A stretch of 64,000 nt of DNA, from assembly GCA_964442135.1 (NCBI GenBank), contig CAYTYN010000002.1, positions 1-64,000 of the forward strand, in the 5' to 3' direction. Below, piece by piece: positions 15,502 through 24,999 of the stretch (positions within the stretch are counted from its first letter, which is position 1; each line of letters begins with the position of its first letter). The translations under genes were made by a program, and so were the position numbers. The stretch is from Avanaerovorax sp964442135 (lineage in GTDB: Bacteria > Bacillota > Clostridia > Peptostreptococcales > Anaerovoracaceae). The notes below the pieces were generated by a model. The model was not told where the DNA came from, made no database searches, and was given only the letters and a program-made list of their open reading frames with translations.

Positions 15502-16374
15502 CTAAAGCATTCTGAACCTTTCATCCTTGAGAAGCTCCCTGTCTGCCATGACCCGCCTCAGCTGAGCTATCATTCTGCCCTTGTCATCGGGAAGATTTCC
15601 CTTGAGGGATACGTAGTTGGAAGCGTGATTGCTCCTGAACACACACGGCCCCTTCGGGGCGGCGTTCTCAAGCAAGAGGCAGGTTTCTCTCACCACGTCC
15701 TCGCCTGACAAAACCTGAAATTTTCCGTTCCTTATGTCTTCTGCCAGAGGTACGTCCGGCTCCAGCATCAAGGTAAGGAGTCCCACGTAAGAGGGATTCA
15801 TCTCTGTGATCATGGTTCCCGTCTCTACGGCGTGTTCCTCCCAGAGAGCTTTTCCGCCCATGCCCGAAATGAAGGTGACTGACGCTGCTATGCCTGCGTC
15901 CTCTATCTTCCTCACCGAACAGATCAGCTGCTCTCTGTTTACACCTTTATCGATCATCTCCAGTATTATGTCGCTTCCTGACTCAGCTCCTATGTAGATG
16001 ATTCCCAAGCCGTGGTTTCTGAGAGCCTGAAGCTCTTCGGGAGTCTTCCTCAATACGTCTTTGGCGGAGCCGTATATGCCCACCCTTTCACATTCGGGGA
16101 AAAGCTCTCTTATCCTGTCCAGAATGAGAAGCAGCTTATCCATCGAAAGGCATAGGGCGTCGCCGTCGCAGAGGAATATCCTCCTCACCCTGATGTAGGT
16201 TCGCTTGGCGTCCTCCAGATCTCCTATGACCTCATCTATCGGCCGCACTCTGAACTGCTTAGCCTTGAACATGCCGCAAAACGTGCACCGGTTATGGGAG
16301 CATCCTATGGTAACCTGCACCAGAAGGCTGTACGCCTCGCTGGGGGGTCTGTAAATGTCTCCGACATATCTCAT
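15502..16374 (-). CDS. Radical SAM protein with CX4CX2C motif
   Basis: This 290-aa radical SAM enzyme has cluster cysteines spaced C-SHNR-C-TF-C near residues 25-33, that is CX4CX2C, not the usual CX3CX2C. A segment resembling GYGSAKDVLRKTPEELQAL and the GAESGSDIILE motif follow, as in the Elp3/MiaB-like radical SAM fold. No SPASM, B12 or TRAM domain is present. The family is widespread in Clostridia without an assigned reaction. It sits 34 bp upstream of argS on the opposite side of transcription order (argS first, then this gene), all on the minus strand. Confidence 0.75.
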   Translation of the reverse strand: MRYVGDIYRPPSEAYSLLVQVTIGCSHNRCTFCGMFKAKQFRVRPIDEVIGDLEDAKRTYIRVRRIFLCDGDALCLSMDKLLLILDRIRELFPECERVGIYGSAKDVLRKTPEELQALRNHGLGIIYIGAESGSDIILEMIDKGVNREQLICSVRKIEDAGIAASVTFISGMGGKALWEEHAVETGTMITEMNPSYVGLLTLMLEPDVPLAEDIRNGKFQVLSGEDVVRETCLLLENAAPKGPCVFRSNHASNYVSLKGNLPDDKGRMIAQLRRVMADRELLKDERFRML

Positions 16375-16408
16375 ATATCCTATTACCTCTTCCCTGCTTA
16401 CTTCTCCC

Positions 16409-18130
16409 CTACATTCTCTCGGGAGCCTTTATGCCTAAGAGTGCAAGACCGTTCTTTATAGTCGTCTTTGCCGCCATGACCAGAGCGACCTTAGCGGCTC
16501 TCTCGTCCCCGTTGTCTGTCAGTATGTGTTCGTCGTGGTAGAATTTGTTAAGGCCCTGAGCCACGTCTACAATGTGTCTCGTCACTATGGAAGGCTCACA
16601 TCTCTCGCAGGCGTCTCTGATCACATCAGGGTACCTGTAGAGAAGCTTGGCCAGCTCGTAGGCGCTTTCAGAGGTCAGGTAGCTGTAGTCCAGACTTTCG
16701 GCGGCCTCAGCCTTTTTGACGGCGGAATCCCCCGCCTTCTTTATGACGCTGGCGCACCTGGCGTGGGTGTACTGTACGTAAGGCCCGGTCTCGCCGTCAA
16801 AGTTCAGCACCTTGTCCCACTTGAAAACGTAGTCCTTTATCCTGTTATTGGAAAGCTCTTGGAAAATTACGGCGCCTATGCCTACCTCCTTGGCTACCTG
16901 ATCGATGTCTAAGCCGCTGTTTTGGTTCTTTTCGGCTATTATCTCTCTGGTCTTTTCCACCGCTTTGTTAAGCACGTCCTCAAGGAACACCACTCTTCCG
17001 TGCCTCGTGGACATGGTTCCCTCCTCCAAGCTCACCAGCCCGAAAGGAACGTGGATACAGTCTCCGGCCCATTCATATCCCATGAGCTCCAGGATTTTGA
17101 TCCACTGCTGGAAGTGGAGGTTCTGCTGAGAGGCTACCACGTATATGTTCTTATAAAAGTCGTAAGTTTCCTTCCTGTAAACGGCGGCGGCTATATCTCT
17201 GGTTATATACAGGGTAGAGCCGTCGGACTTAGTGATGAGAGCCGTTCCCAGTCCGTATTCCTCCAGATCTACCACCTGGGCGCCTCGGGATTCCTTTAAG
17301 AGGCCCTTTTCCTTAAGCTCTCTTACGAATCTCGGCATTTTGTCCGAATAGAAGCTTTCTCCGTTATATGAGTCAAAGGAGATGTCCAGCATGTCGTATA
17401 CCCTGGTAAACTCCTTAAGACTTTCCTCTCTGAACCATTTCCAAAGCTCTACCTCTTCCTGCTCGCCTCTTTCCAATTTGGCGAATATCTCTCTGGCTTC
17501 ATCGTCCAGCTCCGGATGCTCCTCCACCTCTTCGTGGAACTTGGTGTAGTAGGCCAGCAAGGTCTTTATAGGCTCTCTGCTCACGTCCTCCGCGTTACCC
17601 CAGTGTCTGTAGGCGCAGATCATCTTTCCGAACTGGGTTCCGTAGTCTCCCAGATGGTTTATCCTGAACACGTCGTAGCCCATGGCATCATAGATCTTCT
17701 GGATGGAGTTTCCTATGACTGTGCTCCTGATGTGACCGATGTGGAAAGGCTTAGCGATATTAGGAGACGAGAACTCTACTATTACCTTTTTTCCCTCGCC
17801 TTCATCGCTTTTTCCGAAGCCGTCGCCCTTTTCCAAAACCTCTGACACGGTGCTTTCGATGAGCTTCTCCTTGGATATGAACATGTTCACATAAGCGTTA
17901 ACCGGCTCTACCTTTTCGAATATATCCATCTCGCCTATGGCGGAGGCAATGTCTTTAGCTATTAAGGGGGGCGCCTTCCTTAAGGTCTTTGCGAGACGGA
18001 AGCAGGGGAATGCGTAGTCTCCCATCTTAGCATCCTGGGGAATCTCGATAATGTCTGCTATTTCCTCCGCCGAAAGCGCCTCTGCCTGTCCGGCTATCAG
18101 CTCAGCTATCTTTTCCTTAAAGTTTATCAT
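16409..18130 (-). CDS. argS: Arginyl-tRNA synthetase
   Basis: This class I aminoacyl-tRNA synthetase charges tRNA-Arg. It has the N-terminal Add-1 domain, a HIGH-type motif in FHIGHIRSTVIG, the degenerate KMSK-loop region EEGTMSTRHGRVVFLEDV, and the C-terminal DALR anticodon-binding domain. It ends with LALLGIKAPERM, the usual ArgS C terminus. The length is 573 aa. I chose the ATG at 18130 because AAAGGAGTTAT precedes it; the longer frame from 18160 would overlap the upstream DUF523 gene and has no ribosome binding site. Confidence 0.96.
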   Translation of the reverse strand: MINFKEKIAELIAGQAEALSAEEIADIIEIPQDAKMGDYAFPCFRLAKTLRKAPPLIAKDIASAIGEMDIFEKVEPVNAYVNMFISKEKLIESTVSEVLEKGDGFGKSDEGEGKKVIVEFSSPNIAKPFHIGHIRSTVIGNSIQKIYDAMGYDVFRINHLGDYGTQFGKMICAYRHWGNAEDVSREPIKTLLAYYTKFHEEVEEHPELDDEAREIFAKLERGEQEEVELWKWFREESLKEFTRVYDMLDISFDSYNGESFYSDKMPRFVRELKEKGLLKESRGAQVVDLEEYGLGTALITKSDGSTLYITRDIAAAVYRKETYDFYKNIYVVASQQNLHFQQWIKILELMGYEWAGDCIHVPFGLVSLEEGTMSTRHGRVVFLEDVLNKAVEKTREIIAEKNQNSGLDIDQVAKEVGIGAVIFQELSNNRIKDYVFKWDKVLNFDGETGPYVQYTHARCASVIKKAGDSAVKKAEAAESLDYSYLTSESAYELAKLLYRYPDVIRDACERCEPSIVTRHIVDVAQGLNKFYHDEHILTDNGDERAAKVALVMAAKTTIKNGLALLGIKAPERM

Positions 18131-18134
18131 TTTC

Positions 18135-18578
18135 CTATAACTCCTTTTCCGATATGACATCTATGCCCATTTCCTTAAGCATCTTCGTAAAGCATCCGTC
18201 GCCTTCCGTCAGGGTTCCCGTAAAGGTTCCGTCGTATATCCTACCGCTTCCGCATGACGGACTGTTAGCCTTCAGGATGGCGCCCTCTATTTTCTCTCCG
18301 GCCTCCTCCGCGGCCTTCAGGGCTTTCTTTAGGGCGATCTCCGCTCCTCGGACAAAATCCGCCGTAACGTTTCTTCCCTCTCTGTCGACGATTTCTCCGC
18401 CCTCCTCCGTCATCTGAAGCTCTGCGGGAGGTCTGGGACAGGGCAGGCCGGATTCCGTCTCCGGACAGACTCCCGTACACCTGTGGTTTTTGGCGAACCT
18501 TATGACCCGCTCATCTCTGTTATTGCCTCCGTTGTACTTACAGTTTACCCCAAGAAGGCAGCTGCTCACCAGATACAT
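18135..18578 (-). CDS. DUF523 family protein
   Basis: This 147-aa protein begins MYLVSSCLLGVNCKYNGGNN and contains CPETESGLPCPRPPAEL and the conserved ILKANSPSCGSGRIYDGTFTG segment. These are the cysteine-containing signatures of DUF523, a family of unknown function. The cysteines could bind metal or an Fe-S cluster. AGGAGG precedes the ATG. The gene lies one base after mutS2 and four bases before argS, so it is in their operon. Confidence 0.85.
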   Translation of the reverse strand: MYLVSSCLLGVNCKYNGGNNRDERVIRFAKNHRCTGVCPETESGLPCPRPPAELQMTEEGGEIVDREGRNVTADFVRGAEIALKKALKAAEEAGEKIEGAILKANSPSCGSGRIYDGTFTGTLTEGDGCFTKMLKEMGIDVISEKEL

Positions 18579-18579
18579 T

Positions 18580-20961
18580 TCAATTCCTCCTCATGGTAAC
18601 GATGGTAACTCCTTCTCCCCCTTCATTGTAGGTTCCCGCCTTGAAGGATTTCACCGACTTGTTATGGCGGAGCATGTCTCTTATGCCGTTCTTAAGTATG
18701 CCTTCTCCCCGCCCGTGGATTATGGTCACGTTTTCCAGTCCCGCCATGTAGGCGTCGTCGATGTACTTTTCCACGTCGAGAAGGGCGTCCTCCAAATTCT
18801 TTCCCTGAACGTTGACGGAGGTGGATACGGTCATGGACTTAGACTTATACAGACTGCCGTATCCGGCTCTCTTACTCTCCTTTTTCCTGCGGGCGCCATC
18901 GTTTATCAATGCTATATTATCAAGGCTGACAGATATCTTCATCGCTCCTATGGCCACAGTGATATCTCCCTTTCCGTCGGGCAGGGTCAGCACTTCCCCG
19001 TTTTGATCCAAGGTGAGAACCTTCACCCTGTCGCCCACCTTCAGCTTATCCGCGGAGACCGGCTCGGCATTTATCTGACGGACTATGCCGGAGGCGTACT
19101 TATCCTCCTTTTCCTTCAGCCTCGCCCGATTCTCGGAGAGCCTCCTGCGCCTCTCGTACTCATCCGGTATATTTTCCAAATCCCTCAATGCCTTGGTCAC
19201 TTCAGAGGCGGTTTCCTTAGCTTCTCTTATTAGCTCTCTGGCCTCCGCCCTCGCCTTTTCCATTATCCTGTCCTGCCTTTCCTTAAGGCCGGCGGCTTTG
19301 GCGTCCAGCTCCTCTTTCTCCCGCCTTGCGGCTTCTATTATGGCTGCGGCTTCGTCTCTGTCCCTTTCAGCCTGCTTTCTGTCTTCTTCAATAGCCGAAA
19401 GAACGTCCTCGAATTCCAAATCCCCTCTGTCTATGAGCCTGTTCGCCTCCCGAATTATGTCGTCGGAAAGACCCAGCTTTTTCGAAATCTCGAAGGCGTT
19501 GGACCTTCCGGCAACTCCTATCAAAAGCTTGTACGTAGGGCTAAGAGTCTGAACGTCGAATTCCATGGACGCGTTCTCAACTCCCTTTGTGGAGAGGGCG
19601 TATTTCTTCAGCTCGTTGTAATGGGTAGTAGCTATGGTGCAAGCTCCGCTCTTGTACAGTCTGGTCAGTATGGCTATGGCCAAGGCCGCTCCCTCCGTGG
19701 GATCGGTGCCCGCTCCCAGCTCGTCTACCAGCACCAGAGTATCATCTCCTGCCCCGTCCACTATGTCTATGATATTCCTCATGTGGGATGAAAAGGTGGA
19801 CAGGCTCTGCTCTATGCTCTGTTCATCGCCTATATCCGCGTATATCCGGCCGTATACCGGTATGGAGCTTCCCTCGGCGGCAGGTATGTGAAGCCCGCTC
19901 ATGGCCATGAGGGACAGAAGGCCGGTAGTCTTAAGGCTTACCGTCTTTCCCCCTGTGTTAGGGCCGGTCACCACCAGCGTTCGGAAATCCTTTCCTATGC
20001 GTATGTCCGTAGGGACTACCTTCTTCGGGTCTATGAGGGGATGTCTTCCCTTTCTTATGACCAGAGACATATCTTCGCTTATGGCAGGCTCTACTCCTTC
20101 CATCTTCCTGGACAGCTTTCCCTTCGCCATTATCACGTCCAGCTTTAGAAGGAGCTCCTGATTATTTCTTATGTGATCGCTGTGCTCGGCTACTCTTGCC
20201 GACAGGTCGGCCAGAATCCTGGATATCTCCGCTTCCTCGGCCAGCTCCAGCTCTCTCAGTCCGTTGTTCATATCCACTACGGCCTGAGGCTCTATGAAGA
20301 GAGTGGCTCCCGCCTTTGACTGGTCGTGGACGATTCCCGGAAAATGGGACCTGTGCTCCTGCTTTACCGGAATGACGAACCTGCCGTCCCTTACGGTTAC
20401 AATGGCGTCTTGAAGATAGGTTCTGTTAGACGGATCGTTTACCATCCTGTCCAGCTTTGCCCTTATGGACTCGTTCTGCCTGGCTATGGCTCTCCTTATA
20501 CGGAACAGCTCCGGTGAGGCATTGTCTTTCAGCTCGTCCTCATTGAGGACGCACCGGTCTATTTCCGCCGCCAGCTCCGGCATGGTCACTATTACGTCGG
20601 TCATGGCGGATATGATGGGAACCTGCGGTACCTCGCTCCCCTTCATGAAGGCGGTCACTCTGGAGGCTATGCTTATGTCGTAGGCCACTGTGAGCAGCTG
20701 CTTCAGGCTCAGTATTCCCCCTTTTTTCGCATACTGAACCTCTCCGGCCGTGTCGTGAAGCCCTCCCGTGGGCAGGGAGCCTTTACGCACAATAAGGTCA
20801 ACCGCCTCTGTAGTTGACCTTAATTCTTCTCTGATAGTGCGGATATGGTCATAGGGAGTCAGCTCGGCTATTACTTCCCGAGTCATATCCGAACCGGCTT
20901 CTGCCTTCAAAAGCTCAAGTATTTTGTCGTATTCTAAAACCCTCAAGGCTTTTTCGTTCAT
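18580..20961 (-). CDS. mutS2: MutS2 family ATPase/endonuclease
   Basis: This 793-aa MutS2 protein has no mismatch-binding domain I. The ATPase core has Walker A TGPNTGGKT and Walker B LVLVDELGAGTDPTEGAAL. A long charged coiled coil follows (about residues 505-620). The C-terminal Smr domain has the VTIIHGRGEGILKNGI motif. MutS2 proteins suppress recombination and, in Bacillus, act on collided ribosomes. That is notable because rqcH is also in the window. The ATG at 20961 is preferred to the in-frame GTG at 20970, since GTGAGG serves as its ribosome binding site. Confidence 0.95.
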   Translation of the reverse strand: MNEKALRVLEYDKILELLKAEAGSDMTREVIAELTPYDHIRTIREELRSTTEAVDLIVRKGSLPTGGLHDTAGEVQYAKKGGILSLKQLLTVAYDISIASRVTAFMKGSEVPQVPIISAMTDVIVTMPELAAEIDRCVLNEDELKDNASPELFRIRRAIARQNESIRAKLDRMVNDPSNRTYLQDAIVTVRDGRFVIPVKQEHRSHFPGIVHDQSKAGATLFIEPQAVVDMNNGLRELELAEEAEISRILADLSARVAEHSDHIRNNQELLLKLDVIMAKGKLSRKMEGVEPAISEDMSLVIRKGRHPLIDPKKVVPTDIRIGKDFRTLVVTGPNTGGKTVSLKTTGLLSLMAMSGLHIPAAEGSSIPVYGRIYADIGDEQSIEQSLSTFSSHMRNIIDIVDGAGDDTLVLVDELGAGTDPTEGAALAIAILTRLYKSGACTIATTHYNELKKYALSTKGVENASMEFDVQTLSPTYKLLIGVAGRSNAFEISKKLGLSDDIIREANRLIDRGDLEFEDVLSAIEEDRKQAERDRDEAAAIIEAARREKEELDAKAAGLKERQDRIMEKARAEARELIREAKETASEVTKALRDLENIPDEYERRRRLSENRARLKEKEDKYASGIVRQINAEPVSADKLKVGDRVKVLTLDQNGEVLTLPDGKGDITVAIGAMKISVSLDNIALINDGARRKKESKRAGYGSLYKSKSMTVSTSVNVQGKNLEDALLDVEKYIDDAYMAGLENVTIIHGRGEGILKNGIRDMLRHNKSVKSFKAGTYNEGGEGVTIVTMRRN

Positions 20962-21013
20962 AATCCTCACTTCTTCTTTTGAAAACCGGACTATGGCAGA
21001 GACAGCTCCAAAG

Positions 21014-21478
21014 CTACTCCACCCTTCGCTTATACTTTTCCAGTTCGCCCTTCAGCTGGATATTTTCCATTTGAAGGTCGAAGTAGGTGCTCTCGTATTC
21101 ATCGCACCGGTTTTTCAGTTCCTTTACCTGTTCTTCGTATTCCTTTCTCTTCAACCTCATGTCGTTCATGCTGTCACGGTTTTGCTTGGAAATCTTCTTA
21201 GCCTCCTCCCACATGCCGGCATAATGCTTCACCGTATCTGACAGCTTTTCCTTTTCTTCCTTCAGCACCTCTGTCTCTTTTCTGAGGTTGTAGCACTCCT
21301 CGGCGATGTTCACCGCCGCAAGCACGGCAAGACTGCCGGAAGAGATGTCGTTTAAGAGCCGTCCCGCAGACTTCATCTCCCTGTCCACGTGGGCGGCGAT
21401 GGCTCTTATTTCATCCTCGCTCCGCTCTCCGGAAATTATGTATTCCTGACTGTAGATCTTTACCGTTACTTTATTCAT
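21014..21478 (-). CDS. zapA: ZapA-like cell division protein with long coiled coil
   Basis: Residues 1-~65 match the ZapA globular domain (MNKVTVKIYSQEYIISGE, then a helical segment with ALAAVNIAEECYNLRKE). Residues ~65-154 are a continuous charged coiled coil, longer than in typical ZapA. ZapA crosslinks FtsZ filaments at the division site. The gene lies between pheT and mutS2 on the minus strand, its usual neighbourhood in Clostridia. Confidence 0.88.
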   Translation of the reverse strand: MNKVTVKIYSQEYIISGERSEDEIRAIAAHVDREMKSAGRLLNDISSGSLAVLAAVNIAEECYNLRKETEVLKEEKEKLSDTVKHYAGMWEEAKKISKQNRDSMNDMRLKRKEYEEQVKELKNRCDEYESTYFDLQMENIQLKGELEKYKRRVE

Positions 21479-21501
21479 ACCCTTCTCCTGTGCTGAAAGT
21501 C

Positions 21502-23952
21502 TTAGTTATCCCTTATCTTAGCTCCGACTTTTTCCCTCAGGGCCTCAGCGATGGCCGCGTGCGCTGCGTCGGCCTCTTCATCGGTAAGAGTTCTTTCATC
21601 GTGTCTGTAGGTCAGGCTGAAGGCAGCGCTCTTCTTTCCTTCGCCTACCTGAGCGCCTCTATATATGTCAAAGAGCTTTACCTCTCTCAACAGCTCGTCG
21701 GCCGCCTCCCGTATAACCTCTTCCATCCTGCCTACGGTGACGTCTTCGTCTACGATCAAAGCGATATCTCTGACTATGGAAGGATATTTAGGCGGCTGGC
21801 GGTACTGAATTTCTCTTCCGGAAAGCTCTACCAGAACGTTGAAGAACAGCTCTGCACAGTAAACTCCCCCTCCTATGGCAAAGTTCTCAGCCACATCCGG
21901 ATGCACCTCACCCATGATGCCCAGCTCTATCTCTTCGCCCGATTCCTTCCTTACGGATATCCTGGCGCACCTGCCCGGATGATATACCCCGTATTCACTT
22001 TCAGGGGTGTATACAGCCCCCTCTATTCCGATTTTGTCGAGAAGAGCCGCGATCATTCCCTTAAGGGTGAAGAAGTCCTCACCTTCGCCGTATAATCCGA
22101 TGGAAAGATTTAAAGACTCATCAGGAAGCCGGTTCTCATCTGCCATGTTCTTCATGAAAACCGTGCCGATCTCATAAGCTCTGACGGCTTCCACGTTTCT
22201 GGAGTAATTCCGTCCCAGAACCTCCAACATTCCCGGCGTCAGAATGCTCCTCATGGAGGCGGTATCCTCTCCCATGGGATTGATAAGCTCTACCATGGCT
22301 CTCTCCCATGAATCCTTGGCGATACCTGCCGCATCTAAGGTCTTATGGTTCATAAATGAGAAGGTCTGAATCTCATCGGCGCCCATGGCGCAGAGTATAT
22401 TTCTCACAGCGTCGCGAAGAAGCCAGCTCTTAGAGAATTGGGCTTTCGTCTGCACATCGGGGAAGGTCATAGGCAGATTATCGTAGCCGTACATTCTGGC
22501 TATCTCTTCTACATAGTCTACCTCTTCTATGAGGTCCTGCCTCACGGAAAGAGGAGTGGCTATGAGCCGGTCCCCTTCTCCTTCCACCTTGATCTCCAGT
22601 CCTTCCAGGATCTTAACCATCTCGTCCCTGCTCAGGTCTATGCCCAGAACTCTGTTAATCCTGCTGACCCGTGCCGTAACCGTAGGAGCGGTCTCCGGTT
22701 TCTTATACACATCTACAGCTCCTGTGAGAACCTGTCCGCAGTCCAGTATCTCCACCAGCTTGCAGACCCGATCGGCTGCCTCCTCACAGAGATTAGGATC
22801 TATGCCCTTCTCGTATCTTCCGGAAGCCTCCGTCCTCATTCCCAGCTTTTTAGCGGTCTTTCTCACGCTGTCCGCCACAAAGGTCGCGGACTCTATTACC
22901 ACTGTGGTGGTGTCCGGCTCTATCTCGGAGTTAAGTCCGCCCATTACCCCTGCGATGGCTACCGGCTTTTCCGCATCGTTTATCATGAGCATGTCCGATG
23001 TAAGCTCTCTCTCATTTCCGTCAAGGGTGGTGAACCTGTCGCCGTCCTCTGCCACGTCTACGATGATTTTACCTCCTGCCAGTCTCCTTATATCAAAGGC
23101 GTGGAGGGGCTGTCCGTACTCCAGCATGACAAAGTTGGTTATATCTACTATGTTGTTTATCGGTCTCATGCCGGCAGCAATCAGTCTCTTTTGGAGCCAC
23201 CAAGGGGACTGTTCTATCTTCACGTTCTTTATAACTCTCGCCGTATAACGTCTGCACAAATCCGATCTGACTTCTACACTGATGTGGTCAGAAGCCTTTT
23301 CAGAGATAGTCTTTTCGCAGGTCGTATCCGGATATATCATAGCCGTCCCGAAGGTCGCCGCCGCTTCTCTGGCCATTCCCAGCATGGAAAGACAGTCAGG
23401 CCTGTTAGGGGTTATCTCGAAATCCACGATGTAATCGTGAAGACCCAGAGCCTTATCCACGTCTTTTCCCAAGCTGTCTGTCCAGTCGCCCTCCAGCAGC
23501 CATATGCCGTCCTTTGAATTTATGGGAGCAACCTTGTCCGGAAGTCCCAGCTCCTGAGGTCCGCACATCATTCCCTCCGAAAGGACCCCTCTCAGCTCTC
23601 CTTTAGTTATTTTGACGCCGCCCTCTGTTTTCGGATGACCGTGGAGAGGGCCGGGAACTACGGCTCCGTCGATGGCCACAGGCACGAAAGCGCCTTCATA
23701 TATGTTGGAGGCTCCGGTGACGATCTGAAGGGTTCCTTCCTTTCCCACGTTTACCCGACAAACCACCAGCTTATCCGCGTCAGGATGGCTCTCTATTTTC
23801 TCGATTCTGCCGATCTTTACGTTTTCTATTCCCTCTCCCATGGCGGTGCATGTCTCCAGGTTGGAGCCGGACATGATCATCCTGTCGCAGAATTCCTCCA
23901 CCGGAGCGTCTATGCGGACATAATCTTTTAACCAGTTGTATGAAACTAACAT
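21502..23952 (-). CDS. pheT: Phenylalanyl-tRNA synthetase beta subunit
   Basis: The 816-aa beta subunit of the heterotetrameric PheRS shows the expected domain order: an EMAP/tRNA-binding domain (~40-150), B3/B4 and B5 domains, a catalytic-like module, and a C-terminal ferredoxin-fold anticodon-binding domain (FDX-ACB), ending KVGAKIRDN. The editing site lies in the B3/B4 domain. AAGGAG precedes the ATG. The gene is 23 bp downstream of pheS, with which it forms the enzyme. Confidence 0.97.
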   Translation of the reverse strand: MLVSYNWLKDYVRIDAPVEEFCDRMIMSGSNLETCTAMGEGIENVKIGRIEKIESHPDADKLVVCRVNVGKEGTLQIVTGASNIYEGAFVPVAIDGAVVPGPLHGHPKTEGGVKITKGELRGVLSEGMMCGPQELGLPDKVAPINSKDGIWLLEGDWTDSLGKDVDKALGLHDYIVDFEITPNRPDCLSMLGMAREAAATFGTAMIYPDTTCEKTISEKASDHISVEVRSDLCRRYTARVIKNVKIEQSPWWLQKRLIAAGMRPINNIVDITNFVMLEYGQPLHAFDIRRLAGGKIIVDVAEDGDRFTTLDGNERELTSDMLMINDAEKPVAIAGVMGGLNSEIEPDTTTVVIESATFVADSVRKTAKKLGMRTEASGRYEKGIDPNLCEEAADRVCKLVEILDCGQVLTGAVDVYKKPETAPTVTARVSRINRVLGIDLSRDEMVKILEGLEIKVEGEGDRLIATPLSVRQDLIEEVDYVEEIARMYGYDNLPMTFPDVQTKAQFSKSWLLRDAVRNILCAMGADEIQTFSFMNHKTLDAAGIAKDSWERAMVELINPMGEDTASMRSILTPGMLEVLGRNYSRNVEAVRAYEIGTVFMKNMADENRLPDESLNLSIGLYGEGEDFFTLKGMIAALLDKIGIEGAVYTPESEYGVYHPGRCARISVRKESGEEIELGIMGEVHPDVAENFAIGGGVYCAELFFNVLVELSGREIQYRQPPKYPSIVRDIALIVDEDVTVGRMEEVIREAADELLREVKLFDIYRGAQVGEGKKSAAFSLTYRHDERTLTDEEADAAHAAIAEALREKVGAKIRDN

Positions 23953-23975
23953 TTCGGTTCTACTCCTTAAAATCT

Positions 23976-24998
23976 CTATTTAAACTGTTCGATAAATCTC
24001 ATGTCATTCTCGTAGAGGAGTCTTATGTCGTCGATGCCGTACTTCAGCATGGCTATTCTCTCTACGCCCATTCCTACGGCAAAGCCTGTATACTTCTCGG
24101 TGTCAATGCCTCCGGCCTTGTGAACGTGAGGATGGGTCATTCCGCATCCCAGTATCTCGATCCAGCCGCTGTCTTTGCACACGTTGCAGCCCTTGCCTCC
24201 GCATTTGAAGCAGGATACGTCCATCTCGGCGCTGGGTTCGGTGAACGGGAAGTGATGAGGTCTGAACTTGGTTCTGGTCTCAGGTCCGAACAGCTGTTTC
24301 GCCATGTAATCCAGCGAACCCTTCAAATCGGCCATAGTCACGTTCTCTCCTATTACCATCATCTCGATCTGATGAAAGGTGTGGGAATGGGTGGCGTCAG
24401 GCGTATCGCACCTGTAGGTTCTTCCCGGTATGACGATCTTATACGGAGTAGGCAGCTCCAGCTCGGCTCTGATCTCAGCGGAAGAGGTGTGAGGCCTGAG
24501 CACGTTATCCTTAGTAACGTAGAAGGTGTCTGTCATGTCCCGGGCCGGATGGGTAGGAGGCGAGTTCAGTCCGTCGAAAGTATTGAACACGGTGTCCACA
24601 TCCGGACCTTCGTATACTGAGTATCCCATGGATTTAAAGATGTCCACCACCTCGTCGATTACCTGGGTTATAGGATGCTTCACCCCGAATTTAACGGGCC
24701 TTCCCGGCTCCGTAACGTCGATCTTCTCCGCAGCCAGGCGAGCTTCCTTTTCCTTTTCCCTTATCTGAGCGGTCTTTTCAGCTATGAGCCTTTCGATTCG
24801 GCCCTTTACCATATTCGCGCTCTTTCCCAGCTCCTTCTTTTCCTCCGGCGGCAGCTTTCCCATGGACTTCAGGACGTCTGTAACCAGACCCTTTTTCCCA
24901 AGATATTTCACCCTCGCTTCCTCGATCTCGGAAATCGATCCGGCTTCGTCGACGAGCCTCTTCGCTTCTTCCAGCATTTCGTTGAGTTTTTCCCGCAT
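23976..24998 (-). CDS. pheS: Phenylalanyl-tRNA synthetase alpha subunit
   Basis: The 340-aa catalytic subunit has an N-terminal coiled-coil tRNA-binding arm (~1-90) and the class II catalytic core, with motif 2 near RTYRCDTPDATHSHTFHQIE and motif 3 GMGVERIAMLKYGI. A cysteine-rich insert (CFKCGGKGCNVCKDSGWIE) is common in clostridial PheS. GAGAGGAC precedes the ATG. No T-box leader is visible upstream; the gene directly follows an RNA methyltransferase gene. Confidence 0.97.
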   Translation of the reverse strand: MREKLNEMLEEAKRLVDEAGSISEIEEARVKYLGKKGLVTDVLKSMGKLPPEEKKELGKSANMVKGRIERLIAEKTAQIREKEKEARLAAEKIDVTEPGRPVKFGVKHPITQVIDEVVDIFKSMGYSVYEGPDVDTVFNTFDGLNSPPTHPARDMTDTFYVTKDNVLRPHTSSAEIRAELELPTPYKIVIPGRTYRCDTPDATHSHTFHQIEMMVIGENVTMADLKGSLDYMAKQLFGPETRTKFRPHHFPFTEPSAEMDVSCFKCGGKGCNVCKDSGWIEILGCGMTHPHVHKAGGIDTEKYTGFAVGMGVERIAMLKYGIDDIRLLYENDMRFIEQFK

Positions 24999-24999
24999 T

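Noticed and set aside
19085..19552. Long + strand open frame inside mutS2 (and similar antisense frames inside kamC, argS, pheT, recD2 and sepF)
   Set aside because: Shadows of real genes: no ribosome binding sites, Ser/Arg/Leu-rich composition from opposite-strand codons, no recognisable domains.
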